This document shows, in pieces, positions 27,756 to 36,762 of a stretch of DNA of 64,000 nt. Source of the stretch: CAIMZW01 sp037133095 (GTDB lineage: Bacteria; Actinomycetota; Actinomycetes; Nanopelagicales; Nanopelagicaceae); the NCBI GenBank assembly GCA_037133095.1, contig JBAXOT010000004.1:40079-104078 (forward strand). The letters run 5' to 3'. The notes beneath the pieces are model-generated. The model searched no databases, was not told the DNA's origin, and worked only from the letters and a program-made list of their open reading frames with translations. Position numbers and translations under genes: made by a program. Every line of letters starts with the position of its first letter. Position 1 is the first letter of the stretch.

Positions 27756-28845
27756 CAATTCGAACACCGAATGGTTGGACAATGTTCTGACTTTTGAAGA
27801 TGAAAATAGTTTTGTTGAATTAAACAATCGCGAAATATTACATATGATCTGGTTGGGGCCCCCTGTTCCCGATTCAGTGGCTGAATCAGTGTCTCTGTGG
27901 AGAAAGATCTTTCCAGGAGTGGTGAAACTCTGGAAAGAAGAAGATCTATCTCGACTCCCTAAAGGTCCTTGGTCTAACCAAGATTTGCATCCAGCACAAA
28001 GAGCGGATTACCTGAGAGTTTTTTTAGTGTATAAATTTGGAGGATGGTATAGCGATGTTGATTGTAGACCAGGGAAAGTAGCCCTACCGCCCGCAGACAG
28101 AGTGCGGCTTGCAAGGGAGGATGGTAGAAGGTTCATTAACTGTCTTTTCTGCGGGCCAAAAAAACATCCGTTCATGCTTCACTGGTTACGTGAATTGGGT
28201 CTTAGTTCGATCGAAAGTGCACACGACTCAATTCCTGAAAAAAGTGGTCCGTTCGCAATTTCACGCGCTCTCTATAGTTACTCATTTTCCAAAGTTGCAG
28301 TGGATAATGCGTACAATATTTATGTACTTCCGTGGACGGCATTTACTCATCTTCCAGGAAATCTTTTTTTCAAGAGTGGAAGTATTCCCTTTTTCGGAAA
28401 ATATGCGCTCCATTTTGGCGAATCAACGTGGAGTGCGTCGACGAAAAGAGTCACGAATTTGGTCCTCATTAAACGATTCTTTTACCTTCTTAGACATTCC
28501 TCTATGGAACCCATTTTTGAAGTGCTTCGACTATTGGTCACCAGGAAGGTACCAAAGCGAAAATCATTACCTTGGAGGCCATTCCTTAGAGGAGTTCTCT
28601 CATCCGACCTCTCCTATATCCAGCAAGTTTCAACTAGCTATTCCAGTGAAGATCTACTCGAGATGTCCGAAGTAGATATAGCCAGAAACTTAAATTTACA
28701 GATTCTTGAATTGAGTCAAAACAAATTACTTGCAAAAACATTGAAAAATTCGGGGTGGGAAAATTACCGGTTCAATAAGTTTAATTTTCTAGTTAGACCC
28801 AAAATAACGTCACTTTTGTCTCAAAAACTATTAAATGATAATTGA
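27718..28845 (+). CDS. GT32-like (DXD sugar-binding) glycosyltransferase
   Basis: This 375-residue protein belongs to the Gly_transf_sug group. The N-terminus has ILHMIWLGPPVPDSV (the P..IHQIW-like motif), then KLWKEEDL, and QRADYLRVFLVYKFGGWYSD followed by VDCRP. The DVD of that stretch is the DXD metal and nucleotide-sugar site. ATG at 27718 lies inside the upstream gene with GAGGAG ten bases before; ATG at 27748 is an alternative. Such enzymes add mannose or other residues to capsular polymers. It converges on a GT2 gene with 10 bases between stops. Confidence 0.82.
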   Translation: MQTTKVGIPFMHNNSNTEWLDNVLTFEDENSFVELNNREILHMIWLGPPVPDSVAESVSLWRKIFPGVVKLWKEEDLSRLPKGPWSNQDLHPAQRADYLRVFLVYKFGGWYSDVDCRPGKVALPPADRVRLAREDGRRFINCLFCGPKKHPFMLHWLRELGLSSIESAHDSIPEKSGPFAISRALYSYSFSKVAVDNAYNIYVLPWTAFTHLPGNLFFKSGSIPFFGKYALHFGESTWSASTKRVTNLVLIKRFFYLLRHSSMEPIFEVLRLLVTRKVPKRKSLPWRPFLRGVLSSDLSYIQQVSTSYSSEDLLEMSEVDIARNLNLQILELSQNKLLAKTLKNSGWENYRFNKFNFLVRPKITSLLSQKLLNDN

Positions 28846-28855
28846 AATTACACAA

Positions 28856-29656
28856 TCAGATTTGAATTTGCTTGCCGAATAATTTATCGAATTGATAATA
28901 GAACTTAATTATTAGAGGAGATAAAAGAACGTAAAAGTCATCAGTCACTTTAGAATTGCACAAAAGCAATCCGTTCATTTTTCGCGCATTTTGCCAAGCT
29001 TTATCTCGCTCACGACCCTTTAATGTTGAGTGGGAACCGCCAGGCTCCATAATTACACAAGGAAACGGAAGGAAATTAGGGGTTGCCAATTTCGCCGCTC
29101 TCATGATGAATTCTTGATCTGCCACTAACCCAAGCTCAAGACTGTAGTTACCAATCTTTTTTAGTAAATCGAACGTGAAGTAGCTACCCTCGTGCGGAAT
29201 CCACCGCAAACCTAATTTAAAGAGAATTTTTCTGAAAGGGTATTGCCATCGAATTTTCGGTGGTTTCGAACTTTCGGAAGTAAACCCCATCCCGCCATAA
29301 GCCCATAGCCAATTGGACTCCAAGTAGGAATTGCTAACACGTGACAAAGTGTCAACGTCTGGAAACACGTCACTAGAATTTAGCCAACATACGAGTCCGG
29401 ATTCCACTACTCGCAACCCTTTATTCATTGCATCATAAATTCCACGGTCAGGCTCAGATACGAACACGTGATTTTTCAATAAAGCTTGCTTGTTGATAAT
29501 AGATTCGATTCTGGGTGTTCCCCCATCTATCACGATGTGACGAACGTTCTTGTATGATTGGCTGGAAACAGAGTCGATTGTCCTTTTGAGACCCTCCAAA
29601 TCTCGAAAAGACACGGTAATTACATTAATGATCACTTGCACTTTCAACTTTCCCAT
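28856..29656 (-). CDS. Glycosyltransferase family 2
   Basis: This GT-A transferase is about 266 residues from ATG at 29656. INVITVSFRDLEGLKRTIDS, then HIVIDGG, PDRGIYDAMNKGL and CWLNSSDVF form the family core. The SSD replaces the usual DDD/DSDD stretch near the metal site. The start is uncertain: TTG 29677, ATG 29656, GTG 29641 and GTG 29635 are all possible and none has a strong ribosome binding site. All overlap the 3' end of the upstream polymerase-like gene, so translation is probably coupled. Confidence 0.83.
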   Translation of the reverse strand: MGKLKVQVIINVITVSFRDLEGLKRTIDSVSSQSYKNVRHIVIDGGTPRIESIINKQALLKNHVFVSEPDRGIYDAMNKGLRVVESGLVCWLNSSDVFPDVDTLSRVSNSYLESNWLWAYGGMGFTSESSKPPKIRWQYPFRKILFKLGLRWIPHEGSYFTFDLLKKIGNYSLELGLVADQEFIMRAAKLATPNFLPFPCVIMEPGGSHSTLKGRERDKAWQNARKMNGLLLCNSKVTDDFYVLLSPLIIKFYYQFDKLFGKQIQI

Positions 29657-30878
29657 AATTCGAAATAGCCAAAGCAAAAAGTATAAGAGTCTGATGCATC
29701 AACGGAGGACTAAATAGCAGATCCCAAATGGCATTTAAAGTAACGAAAGTTAAAAGAAGTGAATGACATCGAAAATTCATCAACTCGGAAAATGAATTAT
29801 AAATATAAAAAATAATAAGACCCAGTCCAAATAGTCCATAGAGAGCCCAAAAGTCCCAAAGATAACTGTGAAAAGAGTATCTACCATCAATCTTGAAATA
29901 ACTCGCAACGGTGGAGTTCGCTTGTAAACCACTAACGACGGGTAAATTCGAAATCGCGACAAAATAATCTGTCGAAGAGGGAACAACACCAATCCCAAAA
30001 CCAAAAGGGTACTTCTTAAACAGAGCCAATGCGGCAAGTTGTTCTGGTCGACCTGCAAGAAGCGCATTGGAAGTTACTCTCTCTTGCGAAAGTGTTTTAA
30101 CTTTAACCTGATTACCTAAAATTCCTGAACCTGCGACAATATTGAACATCGTAGGCAAAATCGTAAACGCCAGAACCATAGAGGTTAAGAATAGAATGAT
30201 TTTGTGCTTGTACTCTCTAGGTGGATTGTCAACTTTTCGTCTCCAAAAAGTCTTAAGAAGTAAAATAAAGCAAATAGCAAGTGTGGTTCGCGAATCCAAG
30301 AAAACAGAAATAAATATGCACGCAACTAAAGAAATTCGTGTGAGACCCACGTTATTCAAAGACACCAAGATAATTAAAATTACGAAATCGCTCAGCCCAT
30401 ATTTCCAGGGATTCTCGTGTAGGCGATCAACGCCAACAAGATGGGCTATCGCAGACGAATTCCAACTGAGCAAAACTAAAAAGATTCGACAGATTGAATA
30501 AGCAATTACGACTCTTTTTGTACCTATCTGCTCGATTGCATAGAGTATGCCGAAAGTCCCAAGCACTAGTGATATGACTAGTCCCGTTCCAAAAAGATAT
30601 TTGTGGCCGTCGATAGCTCTTCCCGGATCTTGCTGGAGCGAAATGAAACCCAACAAGTAACCTGATATCAGTGCCGGAAGTGCAAACTTGGATAAGGTTG
30701 ACAACATTTTAGTTAGCTTGGCCGAACTTAGTCTTATAATCCCTGGGAGACTGAGAAATACCAAAAAAATCCCCATTGGAACATTCGATGCTCCCGGCGT
30801 GGGTACCGCTAATAAGGCACTTATAGCAAGCGGACCAACTTTTGCATTCAAATTACGAGTCGGGTTCGAAGTTTTCAA
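29625..30878 (-). CDS. O-antigen polymerase/ligase-like membrane protein (Wzy-like)
   Basis: This 417-residue, very hydrophobic protein has about ten predicted membrane helices and one larger extracytoplasmic loop (about residues 240-330) ending near GRYSFHSYLWDFWALYGLFG. The H of FHSYLWD with following G is the recurrent motif of Wzy/WaaL proteins. It would polymerise or ligate lipid-linked repeats outside the membrane. The TTG start sits one base after the flippase stop. It is strongly AT-rich, like its neighbours. Polymerase is preferred over ligase because a Wzx and Wzz homologue are present. Confidence 0.75.
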   Translation of the reverse strand: MKTSNPTRNLNAKVGPLAISALLAVPTPGASNVPMGIFLVFLSLPGIIRLSSAKLTKMLSTLSKFALPALISGYLLGFISLQQDPGRAIDGHKYLFGTGLVISLVLGTFGILYAIEQIGTKRVVIAYSICRIFLVLLSWNSSAIAHLVGVDRLHENPWKYGLSDFVILIILVSLNNVGLTRISLVACIFISVFLDSRTTLAICFILLLKTFWRRKVDNPPREYKHKIILFLTSMVLAFTILPTMFNIVAGSGILGNQVKVKTLSQERVTSNALLAGRPEQLAALALFKKYPFGFGIGVVPSSTDYFVAISNLPVVSGLQANSTVASYFKIDGRYSFHSYLWDFWALYGLFGLGLIIFYIYNSFSELMNFRCHSLLLTFVTLNAIWDLLFSPPLMHQTLILFALAISNYGKVESASDH

Positions 30879-30879
30879 G

Positions 30880-32163
30880 CTAATCTCGAAATCTCTGGAA
30901 GATGGAGCACCATCCGGGAATAGTAGTGGAAATTAAAAGCGACAAGACGATACCTAGAGCCAATCCAGGCAATCCGATTGCTCGAAACAGAAAAGTGCCA
31001 ATCACAAGTTCTAATGAAAGATTGGCGACAACAAAAATCAATTGAAGTTTTAGACCGGCGGGAGTTGTTAAGAATGTACTCGCTGGAAGATAAAGAAAAG
31101 CAAGGAAAATGGACATGGAAATCAGAAATGTGAAAGTTAAATTTATGTGAGTTACCTGACCTTTTTTATCAACAATCGGAATCAACACAAGGCAAGAGAA
31201 AAAAGAAACGACGCCTATCGCAAAACTCGTGAAAAAAGCATTTGCAAAACGATTAATCCAATATTCTCGATTCCTTTCTAATCCCGTTCTGTCTCGCATT
31301 TCCTGTCCCCACATCAATGATCGTGCGGACTCGAGAATCGTCGAGAATGGAGAAGTCACTTGCCGAATTATTGAATAGAAACCGAGCTCTGAGGGAGTAC
31401 CGATTCTGAGAATTAAGGTTCGCTCAAAAAATGGGATGAGTGGAGTAAGAATCATTGCGATGAACATCGGTGTCGCATGGCTCGAAAGTCTTATTGGTGA
31501 ATTTGTTCCTTCGAAGGATGAAGTTCTTCGGTGAACTATGAGTAAGGCGATGCACCCGGGGATTAATTGAGTACTAACTGGTAAAAGAATAAAAAGCTCA
31601 AGCAATAATTGATTGAGTTTGAAATGCTCTAAAAGAATTACAGAGACTAATCCGCTGACGCTGGTAAAAGTCTGAAGAATAAAAGCGGTAGTAGAATTTC
31701 CAAAAGCAAACAGCGCTGGATAAGCAAGCGAACAAATTCTAAGAAGTGCGTAAAGCAAAATACCTACTGGTAAGGTAAAGAAAATAGGCATTGTGTAATT
31801 ACTTCCGTGTATGAAAATCTTTCGAAAGAATTCAAACTGAGTAAGTATTAAAAAGACTCCGCTGAGGCATACACCAATCATTAATATATATTTAGAGGCT
31901 TTTTTGAAAAAGAGCCAATAGTCTAAAGTCTGGTAGGAGTGACTTTTTCCAGCGGCATCCATCATTCCTGCTGTAAAACCAAGATCAAGAAACGAGAACA
32001 TCTGCAGGAAACTTGTGAAAAGAAAATAAGTAGAAAAAAAATCGAGCCCGAGTTTACTCAAGATGATTCGAGTGGAAATTATTGAAGCGGTTAACGAGAA
32101 AGGCAATAGCACTACCCTAAGTGCCAATGGGCGACTTATCGATTTCAAAGGACTAAATTTCAC
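30880..32163 (-). CDS. Polysaccharide flippase (Wzx/MOP superfamily)
   Basis: This 427-residue integral membrane protein has about twelve predicted helices. The opening ISTRIILSKLGLDFFSTYFL and later IRQVTSPFSTILESARSLMWGQEM match Wzx-like flippases. It would move the lipid-linked repeat unit across the membrane. The ATG overlaps the fcl stop as ATGA (32160-32163). It lies between fcl and the polymerase, in line with a Wzx/Wzy route. Sequence divergence is normal for the family. Confidence 0.8.
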   Translation of the reverse strand: MKFSPLKSISRPLALRVVLLPFSLTASIISTRIILSKLGLDFFSTYFLFTSFLQMFSFLDLGFTAGMMDAAGKSHSYQTLDYWLFFKKASKYILMIGVCLSGVFLILTQFEFFRKIFIHGSNYTMPIFFTLPVGILLYALLRICSLAYPALFAFGNSTTAFILQTFTSVSGLVSVILLEHFKLNQLLLELFILLPVSTQLIPGCIALLIVHRRTSSFEGTNSPIRLSSHATPMFIAMILTPLIPFFERTLILRIGTPSELGFYSIIRQVTSPFSTILESARSLMWGQEMRDRTGLERNREYWINRFANAFFTSFAIGVVSFFSCLVLIPIVDKKGQVTHINLTFTFLISMSIFLAFLYLPASTFLTTPAGLKLQLIFVVANLSLELVIGTFLFRAIGLPGLALGIVLSLLISTTIPGWCSIFQRFRD

Positions 32164-33137
32164 GAGGAGGATTTATCCTGAAATTCTATATTTGCGAGTA
32201 TCCCCTTAACTTGTCGATACGTTTCTTCAATTCCATTTTTCAATTGTATCTGTGGGTGCCATCCAAAACCATTCACTTTCGAAACATTGAGCAACTTTCT
32301 TGGAGTCCCATCAGGTTTACCTGAATCCCATTCAATCAAACCGGTAAATCCGATGATGCCTGCAATCATTGTCGCCAAATCCCGAATCGAGATATCTTTT
32401 CCCCACCCAATATTGATTGGTTCTGGAGCATCGTAATGATTGAGTAAATGTAAACAAGCGGCCGACAAATCATCAGTATGAAGAAACTCTCGGAGTGGTG
32501 ATCCGGTTCCCCACAGAGTCACTGATTGAGCACCATTTACTTTTGCTTCATGTAATCGGCGAATCAACGCCGACAGGACATGGCTATTTTGCAAATCGTA
32601 ATTGTCGCCTGGGCCATAAAGATTAGTTGGCATGGCGCTGATCCAATGACGCCCATATTCGCGTCGATAGGCTTGAACTTGAAGTACGCCCGCTATCTTT
32701 GCGATGGCATAGGCATCATTAGTCTCTTCTAAAGGACCGGTCAGAAGTGAGTCTTCAGAGATCGGTTGCGGTGCGAATTTTGGGTAAATACACGAAGAAC
32801 CCAAGAAAAGAAGTCGATCAACGTTGGCGGCATGGGAAGCTTCGAAGAGGTTAGTTTGAATTCTAATATTGTCATTAAGAAACTCAACGGGGTACTGGGA
32901 GTTTGCGACAATTCCGCCAACCTTGGCTGCCGCAATGATGACCACATCAGGTTCAGCCTCGAGAACGGCATCGAATGTCGGCTGCTTTTCACGTAGGTCT
33001 AGCTCCCGTGAAGACCACCCGATCAAATTCGTATATCCAGCCTGAGTAAAGTGGCGGTGAAGGGCTGATCCAACGAGCCCTCGGTGGCCGGCGATGTAAA
33101 TTTTGGCGTCTTTCTGAATTTCATATTCAAAGGTCAT
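32160..33137 (-). CDS. fcl: GDP-L-fucose synthase
   Basis: This 325-residue short-chain dehydrogenase converts GDP-4-keto-6-deoxymannose to GDP-L-fucose by epimerisation and reduction. The NADP-binding motif is AGHRGLVGSALHRHF (residues about 17-31). LGSSCIYPKFAPQPISED contains the catalytic Ser/Cys region. YAIAKIAGVLQVQAYRREYG gives the YxxxK pair, and PTNLYGPGDNYD is diagnostic of the enzyme. It is divergent from gmd across 71 bases. Cytoplasmic. Confidence 0.95.
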   Translation of the reverse strand: MTFEYEIQKDAKIYIAGHRGLVGSALHRHFTQAGYTNLIGWSSRELDLREKQPTFDAVLEAEPDVVIIAAAKVGGIVANSQYPVEFLNDNIRIQTNLFEASHAANVDRLLFLGSSCIYPKFAPQPISEDSLLTGPLEETNDAYAIAKIAGVLQVQAYRREYGRHWISAMPTNLYGPGDNYDLQNSHVLSALIRRLHEAKVNGAQSVTLWGTGSPLREFLHTDDLSAACLHLLNHYDAPEPINIGWGKDISIRDLATMIAGIIGFTGLIEWDSGKPDGTPRKLLNVSKVNGFGWHPQIQLKNGIEETYRQVKGILANIEFQDKSSS

Positions 33138-33208
33138 GGATTTTCGAGTTTCCTTTATCTTAAGGGTCTGGCACTATCCTAACCTTAAGTTGGAGTGGAG
33201 AGGCAGTC
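33138..33208. promoter_or_regulatory. Divergent fcl/gmd intergenic region
   Basis: This 71-base gap must hold the start signals for both GDP-fucose genes. Two CTTAAG palindromes lie about 23 bases apart, with TATCCT between them as a possible -10 box toward gmd. GGAGTGGAGAGG precedes the gmd ATG as a ribosome binding site. A shared regulator is possible but not shown. Confidence 0.35.
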
Positions 33209-34198
33209 ATGAAAAAGGCATTAATTACCGGAATTACTGGGCAAGATGGCTCATATTTGGCGGAACTACTTCTGACTAAGGGCTACGAAGTCCATGGAAT
33301 TATTCGCCGCTCCTCCACTTTCAATACTAAACGAATTGACCATTTAATTGAGAATTCGGAGATTGGCAATGTAAATTTGTTCTTGCATCATGGCGATTTA
33401 ACCGATGGTTCTCGTCTTGTCACTTTAATTTTAAAGATTCAACCAGATGAGATTTACAACTTGGCCGCCCAATCGCACGTTCGAGTTTCCTTCGATGAGC
33501 CGGAATACACTGGGGATACTGTCGGAATGGGTACAACTCGCATACTTGAGGCACTCCGAATCACTCATATTCCCGCTCGCTTTTATCAGGCGAGTTCTTC
33601 GGAGATGTTTGGTGCGACCCCTCCACCGCAGAATGAAAACACTGTTTTTTACCCTCGCTCCCCGTATGGCGTGGCGAAACTCTATGGATATTGGATAACT
33701 AGAAACTATCGCGAGGCGTACGGTCATTTCGCGTGTAATGGCATTTTGTTCAATCACGAGTCAGAACGTCGTGGTGAAACATTCGTAACTCGCAAGATTG
33801 CGATCGCGGCTGCAAGGATTTCACTCGGCCTGCAGAATGAGTTGTTTCTCGGAAATCTCGACGCAGTTCGCGACTGGGGATATGCGCCGGAATATGTAGA
33901 AGGCATGTGGCGAATATTGCAGCATGACGAACCTGGAGACTATGTACTCGCAACTAATACCGGTTATACAGTCAAGGATTTCGTTCGGATGTCGTTTGAT
34001 GCAGTAAATCTGGATTGGGAGAAATACGTAAAAATTGATCCCCGTTACTTCCGTCCGACCGAGGTTGATGCCCTTATTGGTGATTACTCAAAGGCAGAAA
34101 GAACGCTGGGTTGGAAGCCAACAACCTTAGTACCTGCGATGGCCAAACTGATGGTTGAAGCAGAAGTCCGCAGAGCGCATAGAGTCAGGATGTACTAA
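33209..34198 (+). CDS. gmd: GDP-mannose 4,6-dehydratase
   Basis: This 329-residue enzyme makes GDP-4-keto-6-deoxymannose from GDP-mannose, the first committed step to GDP-fucose or GDP-rhamnose. The N-terminus has ITGITGQDGSYLAELLL. Also present are the catalytic Thr/Glu region ASSSEMFGA, YPRSPYGVAKLYGYW (Tyr/Lys pair), and ILFNHESERRGETFVTRKI, which is nearly invariant in Gmd. Divergent from fcl. It also draws on the same GDP-mannose pool as the AlgD-like dehydrogenase. Confidence 0.96.
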   Translation: MKKALITGITGQDGSYLAELLLTKGYEVHGIIRRSSTFNTKRIDHLIENSEIGNVNLFLHHGDLTDGSRLVTLILKIQPDEIYNLAAQSHVRVSFDEPEYTGDTVGMGTTRILEALRITHIPARFYQASSSEMFGATPPPQNENTVFYPRSPYGVAKLYGYWITRNYREAYGHFACNGILFNHESERRGETFVTRKIAIAAARISLGLQNELFLGNLDAVRDWGYAPEYVEGMWRILQHDEPGDYVLATNTGYTVKDFVRMSFDAVNLDWEKYVKIDPRYFRPTEVDALIGDYSKAERTLGWKPTTLVPAMAKLMVEAEVRRAHRVRMY

Positions 34199-34257
34199 CA
34201 ATGTGTGTCTTGATAAATTGTCATTTATTCTCCATCCTAATGACGACTTGAGTAACA

Positions 34258-34830
34258 ATGGGAATCATTAAATCGTCAGTAAATCGACCTTTCCATTTAA
34301 TTAAATGCGACGGAGAGGCCATTGGGGCAAATTCATTTAAGAGTATCCTAAAAGAATTTTTTCTCAATTCCGGATTTTCAGCTGTCTGCATTTATAGATA
34401 TCAGCAATATTTCCAACGAAAATCGGCTCCCAAAATGGCAGGCTTCGTTTCTCGAATTAACGTTGCTTTAAATGGAATTGAAATGGTCGTTGGTTGTGAA
34501 ATTGGTTCTCCATTTATTATTAGACATCCGGTTGGAATCGTCGTCGGCCACAAAGTAACAGCAGGCTCTAAAATTACAATTATGCAAGGCGTGACGATTG
34601 GTCAATTGAGTTTTGAAGGTGATACTGAAAAAGCGAGCGGAAATCCAAAGTTAGGTGACAATATTTCGTTAGGTGCGTATTCGATTATTTTGGGAAATAT
34701 TAGTATTGGCTCAGGCGCGATCGTCGGTGCGGGGACCTTTCTCAATAAAAACCTACCAGAGAATCATTTAGCCAAGGGCAATCCTGCCCAGATTAAGCCA
34801 ATTAACCTTTCACCGAATGCGAATAGTTAG
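34258..34830 (+). CDS. Hexapeptide-repeat serine acetyltransferase-like protein
   Basis: This 190-residue left-handed beta-helix acyltransferase has a helical N-terminus followed by hexapeptide turns from about residue 85 (GSPFIIRHPVGIVVGHKVTA, GVTIGQ, GDNISLGAYSIILGNISIGS, AIVGAGTFL). The His in FIIRHPVGIVVGH aligns with the CysE-type catalytic region. In polysaccharide loci these relatives O-acetylate sugars; true serine acetylation is less likely here. It lies 59 bases downstream of gmd. Confidence 0.8.
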   Translation: MGIIKSSVNRPFHLIKCDGEAIGANSFKSILKEFFLNSGFSAVCIYRYQQYFQRKSAPKMAGFVSRINVALNGIEMVVGCEIGSPFIIRHPVGIVVGHKVTAGSKITIMQGVTIGQLSFEGDTEKASGNPKLGDNISLGAYSIILGNISIGSGAIVGAGTFLNKNLPENHLAKGNPAQIKPINLSPNANS

Positions 34831-34839
34831 AATTAAAAA

Positions 34840-35298
34840 ATGAAACGCCAAGGCCCACTTTTTGTAATCGGGCAATTCATACTGATTGTTCTCCTCATTG
34901 TGTCGCCGTCTATAAGGAACGTGGCGCCAGGAATGAAACTGCTTGGTTTTGTCATTCAAATCGCTGGGCTGCTTCTTGTGATTGTTGGCGGCATTAATTT
35001 GCGAAAGTCATTGACTGCCAACCCAGAACCTCGAAAAGGTGGAACCTTTGTGGTCACTGGCCTCTACAAATGGGTGCGTCACCCGATGTATTTGGGGCTC
35101 ATTGTCTTTGGAATCGGAATTACGATTCAACGCGAATCGATCTTGGCGGAGATCGAGACGTTATTTCTTGCAATCCTTTTGCATTTCAAACGGCTTTATG
35201 AGGACCAACTTCTTCTCGAGAAATATCCCGAGGCTGCTGAGTATCAGCAGAGAGTTGGGGCGTTCATCCCAAAAACTGATGGGAAGAAATCGAAGTAG
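34840..35298 (+). CDS. Isoprenylcysteine methyltransferase-like (ICMT/PEMT) membrane protein
   Basis: This 152-residue membrane protein has about four helices. The signature YKWVRHPMYLGLIVFGIG (about residues 73-90) is the SAM-binding region of ICMT-like methyltransferases, followed by EYQQRVGAFIP at the C-terminus. Bacterial members methylate unknown small or lipid substrates. It begins nine bases after the acetyltransferase and is 19 bases before the next membrane protein, so the three are probably one unit. Confidence 0.8.
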   Translation: MKRQGPLFVIGQFILIVLLIVSPSIRNVAPGMKLLGFVIQIAGLLLVIVGGINLRKSLTANPEPRKGGTFVVTGLYKWVRHPMYLGLIVFGIGITIQRESILAEIETLFLAILLHFKRLYEDQLLLEKYPEAAEYQQRVGAFIPKTDGKKSK

Positions 35299-35317
35299 TT
35301 CTATTGTTAACGGCATT

Positions 35318-35791
35318 ATGAAGAAGCCGATGTGGTTAATGGAACGAATGCTGATTGTTGGCAGTTCGTTTCTCTTCTTCTGGATTTTTTACATGATCTT
35401 TGCTCTTCCAGCCACCTACCGTGCCGAGAACTGGGATGTGGCCTGGATTGGATTTGATATCGGAATGTTTGCCTCTATTGCCACAACAACTTGGGCGATT
35501 TGGAAACGACGACAATTGGCAATTCCAGCCCTAGTTATATCTGCGACCTTCTTGGTCATCGACTCTTGGTTCGACATCGTGACTTCACAAGAGGGGAAAG
35601 ATTTTTGGCTCGCAATCGCACTGGGTCTTTTCGTGGAAATCCCTTCTGCCTTTGCATTCTTGAGGCTTGCCAGAAGGTTAATCCGAGATTCAATCGCCAA
35701 CGCTCATAAAAGGCTGGGCTTGGTGCCTGCTTCGTTATCGCTCCGTAAAGTTCAACTAACTTTTTGGGTAGATGACGAACCGCCTGCTTAG
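35318..35791 (+). CDS. Four-helix membrane protein of unknown function
   Basis: ATG at 35318 is chosen. The frame is open far upstream into the previous gene, but only from here do the residues look like a protein: MKKPMWLMERMLIVG, then hydrophobic helices at about residues 10-28, 43-60, 65-85 and 98-115. It is 157 residues. A conserved-looking DSWFDIVTSQEGKDFW lies between helices three and four. No family with known activity is recognised. It shares four bases with the converging esterase gene. Confidence 0.6.
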   Translation: MKKPMWLMERMLIVGSSFLFFWIFYMIFALPATYRAENWDVAWIGFDIGMFASIATTTWAIWKRRQLAIPALVISATFLVIDSWFDIVTSQEGKDFWLAIALGLFVEIPSAFAFLRLARRLIRDSIANAHKRLGLVPASLSLRKVQLTFWVDDEPPA

Positions 35792-36678
35792 ACTTTTGGA
35801 TGGGCTAATAGAAAGTTAACCATCCTCGTTGCGAAGTCTGGTTGCAGGGTGGGCACATGACCCCCTCCGGCAATGGACCAAAGTTCGACCGTCGTTTTCT
35901 TCGAACATCCGCCGAAAGTGCTGACTGTTGTTTCTTTGCCAACGATGCTGGATTCCAAGTCGATTTTGGTGGGACTCACCGTTGCCTTCAGATTGCACTT
36001 ATCAAGTTTTGCCCAATCTTTAACAGTTACCTGAGCCCCCGGATATGGATTGACTAATTTGCCACCAGTGTAAGAAATAGTTTCATCTGCGGTTCCCCAG
36101 ACTTGCAGGACCGATATTGGTTGGCTGGGTTTACACATCGATTGATCCATATATGTGGCACCTGCCAAACTGGCGATAGCCGCTATTCGATCAGAATGCG
36201 TGCAGGCCATGTGATGGGCCATGAAGCCACCATTGGAATGACCAACAACATAGATACGTTTTTGATCGACGTTGTATTTCTTCGAGACCGTATCAATGAT
36301 TGACATGATGTAGGCCTCGTCGTCGACTTTCGAAGAATAGAAATTGCAGCAGGCTGGCGTCGCGTTCCAGAAACTGGAGCCAAGTCCATCAACCGTTCCG
36401 TCGGGGGCGACATAGAGGACTCCTCGAGCGGTAGCTACTGAGGTGAGATTTAAGTACTTTTCAGTTTGGGCGCCGGATGATGTATAGCCATGAAGGGCGA
36501 TGATCAAAGGTGCAGGTTTAGATTTCGAATAGGTGCTGGGCAAATGAAGAATAAAGGGGCGAGCGCCAGGAAAAGTAACGGTGGTGCTTGTCGTCGCAGC
36601 CGCATTTGCCGAAACCACGCTGGTCCATGTGCCGAGTGCGACCAAAACCACCAATAGTGGTTTGCCCCTTAATTTCAT
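35788..36678 (-). CDS. Secreted PHB-depolymerase/feruloyl-esterase-like hydrolase
   Basis: This 296-residue secreted alpha/beta hydrolase (esterase D/LpqC group) has a signal peptide at residues about 8-26 (cleavage near ANAAA). The oxyanion region is LIIALHGYTSSGAQTE and the nucleophile is GHSNGGFMAHHMAC. DETISY and GGGHVPTLQPD carry the likely Asp and His. Cysteines in TPACCNFYSS, the HMACTHS stretch and near the C-terminus suggest disulfides in the exported form. It probably removes acyl or feruloyl-type esters from polysaccharides. Confidence 0.82.
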   Translation of the reverse strand: MKLRGKPLLVVLVALGTWTSVVSANAAATTSTTVTFPGARPFILHLPSTYSKSKPAPLIIALHGYTSSGAQTEKYLNLTSVATARGVLYVAPDGTVDGLGSSFWNATPACCNFYSSKVDDEAYIMSIIDTVSKKYNVDQKRIYVVGHSNGGFMAHHMACTHSDRIAAIASLAGATYMDQSMCKPSQPISVLQVWGTADETISYTGGKLVNPYPGAQVTVKDWAKLDKCNLKATVSPTKIDLESSIVGKETTVSTFGGCSKKTTVELWSIAGGGHVPTLQPDFATRMVNFLLAHPKV

Positions 36679-36762
36679 ACGTAGGAGCGTAAATCAAAAT
36701 AGACAAATTGTTTGACCGTATTAAGTCACAGAAAAGACGCTTTCACCCCTTATTCTTCCCAA

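Noticed and set aside
35039..35317. N-terminal part of the open frame leading to the four-helix membrane protein
   Set aside because: It overlaps the methyltransferase-like gene in another frame and its residues (Arg/Ser/Trp-rich) look like a shadow; ATG 35318 is a natural start.
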